Positions 53,611 through 64,000 of a stretch of DNA of 64,000 nt are shown here, one piece after another. The notes beneath the pieces were generated by a model. That model worked only from the letters and a program-made list of their open reading frames with translations, was not told the DNA's origin and made no database searches. The number at the start of each line of letters is the position of its first letter. Within the stretch, counting starts at the first letter, position 1. Location: NCBI RefSeq assembly GCF_030269925.1, contig NC_085131.1:1750001-1814000 (forward strand). The letters run 5' to 3'. The stretch is from Bombyx mori. Its lineage: Eukaryota; Arthropoda; Insecta; Lepidoptera; Bombycidae. The position numbers were made by a program, and so were the translations under genes.

Positions 53611-54194
53611 CCCATGTGTTTTTATTATGCGACGTTGTCACTGGTGATAGGGCTCGTGATACCACCCTGGTACCACCAGCCCTGTCTCTTTCTGCAGCAA
53701 ATCCATCTTAGCAATAGAAAAAATGCTTCATCGCGGAAATCGTCCCTGAGTACGTATTGACTACGTATTATGTACGAAAATTGATACCTGTATCTTTTAT
53801 TGGTACCTTGGTACCTGTCTACAGGATTTTAACTGGCATTGCTTGATACGAGTACACTGCTCGTCTTATCTTCTACGTCAGTCTTACCCCTCAAACCACA
53901 AAAGTTTCTGTGGCGGTAGCTATCATACAACACAAGATATTTGACATTTTCAAGATAAGCTTGCATATATACAAGTTCCGAACAACAACATTCGGACCGT
54001 TGTGGATTGCTTACTAAGCAATATGACCTGCTCGGTGGAAGATCTTCCCTTTGTCCTTATAAACCTCACAAACTTCAGAACCGAGAGAAACATAAAAATA
54101 CAAATTAAAAGCATTTCAATTTCGTTCAAAAAAGCCGTGCCTCAATAGAACATAAATAAAATCAACACAGACCCATAATTAAATAAAATAATAA
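53611..54194. other. Spacer with BMC1-like scrap
   Basis: 53636-53715 (TCACTGGTGATAGGGCTCG, CACCAGCCCTGTCTCTTTCTG, ATCTTAGCAATAGAAAA) is a collapsed copy of the tail family. The rest is unrecognised. Confidence 0.35.
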
Positions 54195-54199
54195 ATAAA

Positions 54200-54455
54200 T
54201 ATATAAATATTTTACTAACAATCACGCCACGTTAACTGGTCCCGTGATAAGTTCGTAAAGAACTTGTGTTACAGGTACCAGATATCGGAAACAAATATAA
54301 GATTTTTATTATACACATACATATATTTAATATACATCCATAACCCTGGAAAAGACATTTATATTTATCATACAAATATCTTCCCTTGGCGGGATTCGAA
54401 CCGGCGACCCCCTAGTGTAGTGACCATGTCACTTACCACTACACCAGACGGACGT
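54200..54455 (-). mobile_element. tRNA-derived SINE with ATT tail (copy 3)
   Basis: Most complete copy: box A and box B on the minus strand (54365-54455), AT-rich body, hairpin AAGTTC-GTAAA-GAACTT (54249-54265) and GTGGCGTGATTGTTAGTAA tail. Confidence 0.75.
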
Positions 54456-54874
54456 TAAATGAATACATAAAATGAAATACATAAAATGAATACTTAAAAA
54501 ATTATCTGTCTAACAAAAAAACTACTCTGTGTTCTGTGCAATGACGGTGAACAAGTTACATGTAAGTATCTATAAAACCTTAGCCTATATAAGTCTAGCG
54601 GTCGCAACCAAATAAATTAAAAACAGACAACAATGATCCATTAACATTGAATGCGATATTAGACCGACTTAAAAAAAGGAAGAGGTACTCTAGCTTGGTT
54701 TTTATTTAGTCACTTTTCACTGTGCCGCCTTGAATGGCATTGGCGTTGCCATTTTGAGCCGAAGTCTCCACTGAATTTACGACTATTAATTTGAAGGCGG
54801 TTAAAAAATAACGTCTTTGTTGGAATGCCCTAGAATTATTCATCCGAACTATAGTAACTCGTAACATATCTAAA

Positions 54875-55096
54875 ACGTGTTCGAATCCCAGGCGGGTACC
54901 AATTCTTCTAATGAAATACGTACTCAACAAATGTTCTCGATTGACTTCCACGGTGAAGAAATAGCATCATGTAATAAAAATCAAACCCGCAAATTTTAAT
55001 TTGCGTAATTACTGGTGGTAGGACCTCTTGTGAGTCAGCGCGGGTAGGTACCACCACCCCGCCTATTTCTGCCGTGAAGCAGTAATGTAAAAAAAC
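54875..55096 (+). mobile_element. Composite SINE, both ends lost
   Basis: Starts at box B (GTGTTCGAATCCC), includes the spacer and the first third of the tail, and stops at GCAGTAATG followed by an A-run. The A-run after an early stop suggests internal priming or premature polyadenylation. Confidence 0.7.
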
Positions 55097-56230
55097 ACCA
55101 CTAAGCACCAAGCTTCAACGAAAACGAATTGTAGAAAATTCTAGAATTAATATTCAAATGACCGCGCATCGCTATCGCCAGCGCTAGTTTGGATCTAGAA
55201 CTTTCCACGATTAGGTGTGAAAGTCCACGGAAGGTATACATGCAGTTAATTGTAGGTTGAGGCGAAGCCAGGGCGGAGCGAGGGCGCGGCCGATACCCGC
55301 AATTTGCATTAACTCGGGAGCTCGCAATGTTCTTATCAACAACATGTTTCTTTTACCCGACTGCAGTAAAATCGTTAGTGATGATTTTACTCGGTGTTAT
55401 TAGTGCAGGGTTTCGTTCATGACGTCGTATTGAATTGAAGACTCGACTACTTAATAAGTAAGTCGCCTGATTTACTCATCAGAATCATAGAACTATACCG
55501 TGACACTTGCAAATGCGAATTTCCAACTAAACACCTACATAATAAGTATTACAAACAATAAAAAGAGTCGCATGATAACGTAATATATAGCAATAGCACT
55601 GTCTATCAAAAATGTCAAAGCTGCTTAATATTTAAACTTGCATAAAAGTCTTGGTGTTGAAAACATATGACTAAAATATTACATTTCCCAGTCTGTGATT
55701 ATTTTTAAACGAATAAAAGACAAGTTGAAATTGAAAACTAATATGAGAATCGCATAAATAGGTTCTGTCTAACCATAAAAAAAATGTATACCGTTATATT
55801 TACGTTATTTGTTATATATGTCCGTTATCATTATATGTACGTTAAATACTAACATAAACAAGCGGATTTAGTTTTTATCGCGTTAGCTGTTGGGTTAATT
55901 TGACATTGAGACAACGCGAACGAAGTCAGCTTTAGAAATGACGTTACAATATTTGACAACCGATCAGACTGCGAACATGCTGGCGTTGATATGAATAGAA
56001 ACGTTCCCGACTCCTGAACTATACAGATAGCCAGCAGTGGAGTGCACGCGACCGTCTAATACCACGCTAATGCATCGCGGTACATCCAATAATTCCTATA
56101 TAAACGATCCCCTTGGACTAATGAAGTAAGAAACCGCACAATGATGTCCAAGTAATTAAATTGCAACTAAATTGTAAGATGTCCTAACAAAAGCAAATAA
56201 ATAGAGGAATGCTCTGAAGAATTATTCAAA
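55097..56230. other. Spacer
   Basis: CpG is raised at 55255-55320; no exon recognised. Confidence 0.3.
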
Positions 56231-56483
56231 ATTACTGGTGGTAGGACCTCTTGTGAGTCCGCACGGGTAGGTACCACCGCCCTGCCTATTTCTGCCGTGA
56301 AGCAGTAATGCGTTTCGGTTTGAAGGGTGGGGCAGCCGTTGTAACCATACTGAGACCTTAGAACTTATATCTCAAGGTGGGTGGGGCATTTACGTTGTAA
56401 ATGTCTATGGGCTCCAGTAACCACTGAGCACCAGGTGGGCTGTAAGATCGTCCACCCATCTAAGCAATAAATAAAAAATAAAA
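56231..56483 (+). mobile_element. BMC1-like tail
   Basis: Complete and close to consensus, directly followed by a LINE fragment. Confidence 0.85.
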
Positions 56484-56499
56484 CCAAATTTATACTTCC

Positions 56500-56785
56500 A
56501 TCTCCTTTTTATTATCACACCGGCCGCCATCGGACCAGAGATCGTCCATTCTATCTGGAACCGCTGCGTTTATCAATGGGATCTTTCCCAAGTTTTTTTG
56601 CCATGTACCTACTCTGCCACGGCTCTGAAATGAACTTGGCTCCTCGGTGTTTCACAAGCGCTATGATATTATGTCCTTCTTCAAACCACCGGCAATCCTC
56701 AGCAATAGGCAGCGGCTTGGGTGTGACTCTGGTATCGCTGGAAAGTGGGTCGTATGCTTCGTCTGCCTACAAGGAAAAAAAGAAT
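56500..56785 (+). pseudogene. LINE ORF2 C-terminal fragment
   Basis: Pieces FYLEPLRLSM and RYDIMSFFKP in different frames match the 35.6-kb copy; several frameshifts. Confidence 0.55.
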
Positions 56786-56843
56786 TAAATAATGTTACAA
56801 TTAAAATTTCGCGTATAATAAAAATAATTATAATTTCTTAGGA

Positions 56844-57095
56844 TTTCTTTTTATTATTGTTTTGATGATGGGTTGACGAGCTCACAGCCCACATGGTGTT
56901 AAGTGGTTACCGGAGCCCATATACATCTATGACGTAAATGCGCCACCCACCTTGAGATATAAGTTCTAAGGTCTCAGTATAGTTACAACGGCTGCTCCAC
57001 CCTTCAAACCGAAACGCATTACTGTTTCACGGCAGAAATAGGCAGGGTGGTGGTACCTAACCGTGCAGACTCACAAGAGGTCCTACCACCAGTAA
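56844..57095 (-). mobile_element. BMC1-like tail
   Basis: Complete on the minus strand; only the poly-A side is altered (TTGTTTTGATGATGGG). Confidence 0.8.
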
Positions 57096-57243
57096 TTTCA
57101 TTGAAACTATTATACTTTTCTGTGCTTCCATATTATATTCCATAAAAATACATTAAAAAAACATCATTATTGACCTAGCAATATCTATTTACGTGTTTCA
57201 AAACGAAAAAATTCTAAAACCGACACTAAAGTATATTAAGTAA

Positions 57244-57302
57244 TTTTTTTTTAAATTCTACCTATTTGCTAATAGCCTCGAGGGACTATAGGAGCTTCTC
57301 CT
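57244..57302 (-). mobile_element. Bm1 SINE, 3' stub, diverged
   Basis: The T-run plus TACCTATTTGCTAATAGCC is recognisable as the Bm1 end. Confidence 0.45.
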
Positions 57303-57423
57303 AAATACGGCTGTAATAGACGATAATTATCAACTCAATATTCTTCAAGACCAGAATTTAATCTGCTGCATATAAAATATCAGTGCACATACTAGTAGTA
57401 CATTATAGTAAGATTACATTAAT

Positions 57424-57560
57424 CCTTCTTTTTCTCCACCTTATCCCACTAGGTGGGGTCGGCACAGCTAATTTTTCTCTTCCGTTCTCTTCTATCAGCC
57501 GTCATCTCAACACTCACTCCTCTCTCTCTCATATCGTCATTCATACATTAGACTACATCA
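57424..57560 (-). pseudogene. LINE C-terminal fragment
   Basis: Minus-strand translation in one frame gives MNDDMRERGVSVEM, TADRREWKRK and CADPT, a common tail in Lepidopteran LINEs. Confidence 0.5.
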
Positions 57561-57836
57561 ATCTATGATGTATTATAATTTTTTTTATTATTTATTTATT
57601 GCACCAACAAAGTGATCATCAAAATAAAACATTGACAAACTGACAAAAGTACATGGCAGATGTCACCTCAATTATAGGTGCAATCGACAGTGCATTATCA
57701 ACAAAAAAAATAATTATATAACTAAGATTTGATTACATTTGATTGATTGCCTAAGATTAATTTATATTTAATTGGGAAATGATCTGCGATAGATTTTTCC
57801 TGTAAGTTGTGAGACAATTAGAAAAAATAATAATAA

Positions 57837-58258
57837 CTAGTGGTCCCGCAGTAGTCAAAATTCGACTATAATTAATTGGAATTGTAAGTTTGTACACTAT
57901 TGTGATTGTATTTTATACTTCTATAATCACAAATTTCACCAAGGCTAAACTATAAAAAAATATTAATAAAGACAAACAATATTTAATCTATTCTCAATTT
58001 GACCACAGACGTCAAGAACAAAAGTTTGACAATAAATAGTATGCATGCGTGCGTGCGTCAAATACATGGTATGTAGTGTGTGTAATGTTTTCTTTATTGA
58101 TTTAATGTATTTTTTATGCATTATTTAAAAAAAAAATATTAGCATTGTTCTCTTCTTCTCTATATTCTCTATAAGTGTGGAAAATTTCATACTCCTCCGT
58201 CCGCTCAATTTTCGTAAAAAGGGATACAAAGTTTTTGCTTCACGTATTAATATATAGA
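57837..58258 (-). mobile_element. Helitron family C, complete, minus strand
   Basis: 422 bp, with CTAGTGGTCCCGCAGTAG at the left and the reverse of TCTATATATTAATACGTG at the right; A/T borders are kept. Only one base of the palindrome differs. Confidence 0.75.
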
Positions 58259-58514
58259 TAATTTAACCAAACAACGAAATCTAAGGCAATATAACGTATT
58301 TTAGACATGAAGCTTTTTCAAAAGCCATATTTCGTATAAAGAAAAAGTAGCGTTGATAAAAACGACAGCTTGCAGTGCGCTGCACCTGCGATTTACGCTG
58401 CAACCGTCGTATACCTCTCTAATTAACTGCGAAAAAAAAATAACGTTGCGTTTTTATCATTTTAGCATTGTCCTACGTTAACAGTCGATAGACCGGGGAT
58501 TAACCCGGTAATTA

Positions 58515-58727
58515 TCTATATATTAATACGTGAAGCAAAAACTTTGTATACCTTTTTACGAAAATTGCGCGGACGGAGGAGTATGAAATTTCCCACACTT
58601 GTAGAGAATATAGAGAAGGAGTGCAGAATGCTAATATTTTTTTAAAATTATGCATTATTAATATACATTAAATCAATAAACAAAAACATTACACACACTA
58701 CGAATTTCGACTACCCAGGACCACTAG
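58515..58727 (+). mobile_element. Helitron family C, internally deleted
   Basis: Both ends are present (TCTATATATTAATACGTG; CCAGGACCACTAG) but about half the interior is missing, joined at ACACACTACGAATTTCG, which removes the left arm of the terminal hairpin. Confidence 0.7.
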
Positions 58728-58805
58728 TTAATGTTAATGTAGATGATTTCGCTGTCCTAGAACACACATTCAGTGAAGACAATAAAAATATTGGTCGGCT
58801 TACAC

Positions 58806-58915
58806 ATAATTTCTGCCGTGAAGCAGTAATGCATTTCGGTTTGAAGGGTGGGGCAGCCGTTGTAACTATACTTGAGACCTTAAAACTTATATTTCAAGGT
58901 GGGTGGCGCATTTAT
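58806..58915 (+). mobile_element. BMC1-like tail, internal piece
   Basis: Only the middle of the tail (TTTCTGCCGTGAAGCAG to GTGGGTGGCGCATTTA); both ends absent. Confidence 0.75.
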
Positions 58916-59516
58916 TACTATTTCGGATACTAATTAGCAAATATGAAAATAATGACATTTGATCTAGTTAGGCCCTAATAGAAGTGTACCGGATTAAACA
59001 ACCACCTCACCAATTTGCTTCTTTGAGCTAATTTAGGCTTGGAACACGCTTGACTGGTTCTCCTGGACTTGGCAATTGCAAAGGCAAACGATATACTTAG
59101 TCATCACAAATGCCGGCATCTCATTATTGTGCCCGTTGAGTAACATAACCCAGAGACCAATGTGTGGTTATTTCGGTCACTTTTCCAGTACTGAGTTCTT
59201 AGTGCAAGTTTGTTAACTTCTCGATCACGTAAGCTAACTCAAGTTTTATAGAGTTGGTACAGTGCTTCTAGCGGCAAACGTAGGGACACTGTTCCAACTC
59301 CATACAATTTTGAGTTGAAAAACACGCACTAAGCACACTGAATTAAACGGGATAAAAAGAAATTTCTAATATTTGACGCACTCAGATAAATTCACTATCT
59401 ATTAACTGTCTGAGACGCTAGAATATTTTAAATTTTCTGTCAATTAAAAATAATATCCAAATAAGAACAAAATCAAACGATTACATTAAAGTAATTAATT
59501 ATTTCACCCACATTAA
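58916..59516. other. Spacer
   Basis: No gene or repeat recognised. Confidence 0.3.
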
Positions 59517-59779
59517 TCTATACTAATATATATATATATATAAATACTACATAATAAAATAAAAAATTATAATATATAAATCTACAGTGGTTTTTACGAT
59601 GTTCCGTTATAACTACTGAACCATGCATCCGATTGACTTGAATCTTGGTATCCATGTAGAAAATACATTGACTTAATGGATACGCTAATATTTATATGAG
59701 TGTTGCACTCCCTAATAATAATGACAATAAATAATAATGTTAATTTTAAATGCCCAGCGTAGCGGCCGAGTACGGCTAG
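59517..59779 (+). mobile_element. Helitron family B, complete
   Basis: TCTATACTAATATATATATA start after A, family B body, and GAGTACGGCTAG before T. An AT-rich insert near the 5' end (59540-59570) is unique to this copy. Confidence 0.7.
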
Positions 59780-59992
59780 TAATCTAATAAAATCGTAGTG
59801 ACATTATCACGAATTGGATTTATATCAAATAGCTTCCTTCTCTGTACAATGTTTTTTTTTTTGTATTTATTAATACTTCTTTACTGCCCAAGTGCTTTAA
59901 AACTGGATGAAATGGGAACGATACTAAGCTTACTGTTGACTAGCGCTTAGCCGTTTAGTAAAGAATTAAATCGATATTAAACTTATCTGTTA

Positions 59993-60210
59993 CTAGCCGT
60001 ACTCGCCCGCTTCGCTGGGCATTTAAAATTAACATTATTATTTATTGTCATTATTATTAGGGAGTCCAACACTAATATAAATATTAGTCTATCCATTAAG
60101 TACATGTATTTTCTACATGGATACCAAGTTTCAAGTCAATCGGATGCATGGTTCAGTAGTTATAACGGAACATCCGTAAAAAACACTCTAGATTTATATA
60201 TTAGTATAGA
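59993..60210 (-). mobile_element. Helitron family B, complete, 218 bp
   Basis: The plus strand starts CTAGCCGTACTCGCCCGC and ends at the reverse of TCTATACTAATATATAAAT. It is the cleanest family B copy; the CCCGCTTCGCTGGG element near the 3' end forms the terminal hairpin. Confidence 0.75.
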
Positions 60211-60868
60211 TGAGGCTAAATTAAGGTAACATTAAATTACCGGACAAATATGATGTTAAATCATATTTTAATTCTTTTTTTTTGCGTATTCGCTGGTAGC
60301 CTAAGGCTCGATACGTCTAACATACGCTTACGATTCTATTAGATCTTCTGACGAACACTTAATAGTCCGACCACGAAAACACTAACTGATTTTTTTTTTC
60401 TTTTTGAACTAAATAGAACTCGACAATCACACCGCTAGAGCAACAAAGCTGATACTAAATATTGAGCTCACGTGATTAAGGACTAGCCCGCCATATTGGC
60501 AGCATCCTTTTTTGTACATTAACATGTCAACACGGGGCGTTCCTAAAGCAGTTATTGGTGGCCAAAATCGAACTTCAAGACTAATTAACGTAGACCCGTG
60601 CAATGTATTTGCCGCAACATGTTACGCAGTTCAAGTATATTTAGATTTTTTAATTTTGTTTATTTTTAAAACCTACATGCCTTAAATTTAATAAAAATGT
60701 AATAACCTTGCACTACTTACTGTCTCTGTTAGATTCCTTTTTTTTTTTATAGAGACAACTTAAATTTATGATTAAAAATAGAGATACGAAACACTGAAAA
60801 ATTATTTGGCTGGATACCGGATATCATGCCGGTCTTAAAGCCGGATATGTCAGTAAGCACACTTTTAA
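60211..60868. other. Spacer
   Basis: AT-rich, homopolymer T-runs; nothing recognised. Confidence 0.3.
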
Positions 60869-60985
60869 TTTTTTTTCCTACCTTTTCTAGTAACCTCGTC
60901 TGGTTATTCGAGACTCATCGAACTAGTAGGTGAGCTCACGGGGCTCAAGCCTGACGACGTTGCTAACAAGCCCTACCGCAGCAAA
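60869..60985 (-). mobile_element. Bm1-related SINE, diverged
   Basis: GTAGGTGAGCTCACGGGGCTC is shared with Bm1, while the end (TTTCTAGTAACCTCG) differs: another subfamily. Confidence 0.5.
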
Positions 60986-61296
60986 TACCTTTATACCTAC
61001 CTTTTTTCCGAAGCCGGATCTCTACAAAGACAAGTTCCTATTGCCTCTCCACTCAGACACATTAGTATTATTTCACCACAATTGTGCTCTTACTGCACGG
61101 AATAAGGAAAACTGGTGAAACGTGTATTGTGTAGGATAATAAAAGCCCTTTTGTGTATTTTTATTTTATTTCAAACTATTTTGCACGGTCCGATTCATCT
61201 TTATTAAAAACTCAATTACAGTAAAAAAATAAGTGCTCTATGGTTTTTTTTTTTTGGAGACGATCCCGTCAGTTCCTCTATTTTTCCTCCGCAGCA

Positions 61297-61481
61297 ACCA
61301 GCGCTCGCCTGCAGTGCATTTCAGAGACCCTTTTTATAACAAACCACCTGAATCTGTCATAGGAAAGTTCACGGGGCTACCCGAGAGCTATGTCCACACA
61401 TGGACCTCTTTAAAGGAATTTCATAAAGAGTCCTCGTCGGTCGGGTATGTAAAGCCGACGCTTAGCAAGGAGGAAATGTGA
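61297..61481 (+). other. Unassigned open frame, possible exon
   Basis: About 60 codons (HFRDPFYNKPPESVIGKFTG onward, stop TGA at 61479) with protein-like composition follow a pyrimidine run and CCGCAG (61291-61296), which could be a splice acceptor. I do not recognise the protein, and no partner exon is visible. It may equally be chance or an old retrocopy. Confidence 0.2.
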
Positions 61482-62229
61482 CTAGCATTCCCAGACCAGG
61501 GTCTACCCGTAAACTGGGCGCTTGCGACAGTGCCGAAATATGCTAAAGCTATTAATACTAATTATCATGATCAGAACCCGTTATTAAATAACCGAGTTTA
61601 TAATTATATTAATACTAGTAACATACCTACCTATGGTCAGCGCTATGGCTATATCTATTCGGTTTAGGACTTTTATTGATATTGTTTTGAGTACAGAATT
61701 AGAGGCCCATGATCGACACTGGTCCCCAACGGTAGCCAGTGGCTTGACTGAGCGACAATAACCACTCACCATCAGGGCGACCGTCACTTCGTCTTCCCCC
61801 GAAGGCAAAAAGTCGATCTAGCGGGTCCGTATTTAAGAGAAAACCACGTAAATCACTCTGACATTATATTCAGGAGACAACATCTTTAAATGAGATTCGC
61901 GGTATCAGACGGCGACATCTAACCCTCAGCAGTAAATTACGGAACAGAAACTGGAGCGCATCTCATTGTATGCAGATCGGCGGCTACCCGACACGCCGAA
62001 GCGGATTGCCATCAACAAACTAAAAGGGAAATTTTGCAAATGGCCACACAAATACCTAATTAAGCATACAGATGCGCTCGAAGCGGACCAAACCGTTGAT
62101 AGAATCAGATCTAGAAGAGTCGCGAACGACAAGGCTGGGCGTAACAGGTTCCGCTACTAAAATTACACGGCACATCATTATCGAATGTTATCATTTTCAA
62201 TAATAGAAACAATAGCCACCCGAAACAGC
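61482..62229. other. Spacer
   Basis: Mixed composition; nothing recognised. Confidence 0.3.
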
Positions 62230-62930
62230 CATTGTTCAATTCACAATGGCGTCGCTCATTACTCACTATCTCGTTAACGCGCCGGCCGCCGCAAAACGCT
62301 AACTTTATCAGCGACTCACGTCAAATATCTACCGATCTCGGGCCGCGTCCGAAGCGGACACAATCGAACGTAAACAAAACAAAACATGGACGCCGCCCAG
62401 ATAGATGCGTATCGTGAGCCCGCCAAAAACTCACATTCTAAAATCGAATTTCGCGTGATATGACGTTTCGCGGTTTACCTTTTTTACGATTTGTGAAACG
62501 TAAGCGAACTGTCAACCGTGGAATAGACAACGAGCCGATTTGAATAACGTCGATTTGAATATAAAGGTCGGCATTCACGTGTCGCCGCCATACATCAACC
62601 GGGCTAGCTTTAAGTCTTCCGAACGCTTTTTGGACACAAATAAGAATCTGATGTTGAACGGGACGCGCATAATACGCATCGGTTCGAAGATTTCGAAGCG
62701 CACTAACAATTTAAATCACTGGATGCAGTTTGCAATAGACATTCGTTTGGCGCGGTGCGAATATTTTAAGCGCGGCATTCGATCGTCGCTTATGTAAATG
62801 ACGAGCCGGAGCACGGAGATAATCATTTAAAATATTTATAGCGTGTAAGCGTCGATATAGAGGCGGGCAACACCCACGACGGAGGAGTCCGTATCGTTCG
62901 ATGCCATATTTCATTTGGCCACAATTACAA
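62230..62930. other. Unique CpG-bearing stretch
   Basis: No repeat family is visible. CpG is frequent (GCGCCGGCCGCCGC, GGGCCGCGTCC). A 25-codon frame begins at ACATGGACGCC (ATG 62386), and an 85-codon frame covers 62540-62797 (first residues MNNVDL come from a TTG-type start); neither resembles a known protein. It could be a promoter or conserved non-coding DNA. Confidence 0.3.
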
Positions 62931-64000
62931 CCATTAAACTGGGCGCAACTCTTTGATTTTTATTTTTTCTTTTCATTTATTGTAGCAAACTTATTAGGAG
63001 ACCGTGGCATTAATGATGACAGATGAGGGGAGTTACTCGACTTAATGTGTTCTGAGTTGGGATTCAGAGACGATCGTTTTAACCGATGAGAGCTGCACAA
63101 AAAGAACGAATACTCAAATAATTTCATATGAAAACGTAATTACCTCACAACGGGCGGTTAGAGAATTACAACGGCTAGTTTAGTGCTTGTATATTTCACT
63201 GAAGGCATCTTTAAGTAGCGAAGAACAGAAATAATTGGCGTACACGATTAACGACCCATTTCAAACAAACAAAAAAAATACTTTAAAGATAAAGAAAGTC
63301 CGTAAAAGGCATAATTGAAAACAATATTTAACCACTTTTATCGCGACAGAATGTGCTTCTTAATTAATGTATTAGCAATTTAATCCAAATAACAAAACTA
63401 TCTTTACGCGCTCAAACTCGACATGAAGACTTCTTTGTTAACAGACAAATGCCTCGAATTAGCCGCCCGAAATTTAATTACACAACGATTATTTTCAATC
63501 CAAACTTCCAAGAAGGTCAGCCTGGTCATGTACTCTCGAAGCATTGTTGTTCAAAAAAGGTTACATGTAGTCATAGACAAATTAGCGCAGATCGAATCTA
63601 CGTTCGAATTTGAATACCGAACACTCGAAACGGAAACGCGTTGTTTTTACCGCGTTTTTAATTTAATTTTGAATTCGGAATGTCGTCCGGAGCGCGGGCT
63701 CCCCGCCGCGCTTACAAATGGCATCGATACATCAACTCGATGATATCTCTTTCAACTTTTGAAAGGAAACCGGCGCGACCGGCGAATTAATAAATGGTCA
63801 TTCATGGTACTGAACGAAAAAAAAATTAAAAAAATAACCCCGCAACTTGATATATTAGATGATGAACTAAACCCGAAATTAACATTTTTATATTTTGTAA
63901 CCAGAAACTAGAAGTCAACTTAAGCTGTATTCCATTTTTATTGGAAATCTCGTAAATAATCTAGGTACGTATTATATCCAAGGCGAACAGTTTCGTAATT
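62931..64000. other. Spacer to window end
   Basis: A 106-codon frame at 63423-63743 starts with a true ATG, but its composition is not convincing and the CpG-rich end (GAGCGCGGGCTCCCCGCCG) looks non-coding. No repeats recognised. Confidence 0.25.

Noticed and set aside
63423..63743. 106-codon frame as a gene
   Set aside because: No recognisable motif, no promoter or poly-A signal in place, and an unlikely residue make-up; kept only as a remark.
1..64000. CRISPR array, operon, bacterial system
   Set aside because: All recognisable content is insect; the repeats are dispersed transposons, not regularly spaced arrays.

Overview
The window is gene-poor, transposon-rich insect DNA. Bm1-type SINEs, dense tails of a BMC1-like LINE/SINE family, Lep1-type Helitrons, a DD37D maT mariner and an RTE LINE point to a silkworm (Bombyx mori or a close relative). 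Family names come from recognition of the sequence, not from a search. I see one convincing host gene; almost all other long open frames belong to mobile elements.

Layout. 1-5170 is the 3' part of an env-bearing Ty3/gypsy retrovirus-like element (errantivirus type): pol, env, purine tract, 3' LTR and a possible 4-bp target duplication; its gag and 5' LTR lie outside the window. 5.2-45 kb is a mosaic of nested repeats: Bm1 SINEs, a tRNA-headed SINE family sharing its 3' end with a LINE, a second tRNA-derived SINE with an ATT-rich tail, at least four short Helitron families (5' TC, 3' CTAG, A/T insertion site), decayed mariner pieces and 5'-truncated LINE ends. Two elements in this stretch keep intact coding capacity: a maT mariner (38575-39881) and an RTE retrotransposon (40608-43828) inserted into an older SINE.

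45.2-47.3 kb holds the host gene. I assemble it from three exons behind a TATA box and initiator; it encodes a 146-residue secreted Pro/Val/Tyr-rich protein of the hypothetical cuticular kind. 47.3-64 kb is again repeats and AT-rich spacer. Unique, CpG-bearing stretches at 23.66-24.76 kb and 62.2-62.9 kb look different from the surroundings and may be regulatory or promoter sequence, but I could not attach a gene to them.

Nested insertions give relative ages: Helitrons and SINEs carry later SINE insertions, a SINE carries the intact RTE and a separate 67-bp LINE end, and a fossil mariner carries an unclassified block that itself carries a LINE end. No CRISPR, operon, rRNA or genuine tRNA gene was seen.
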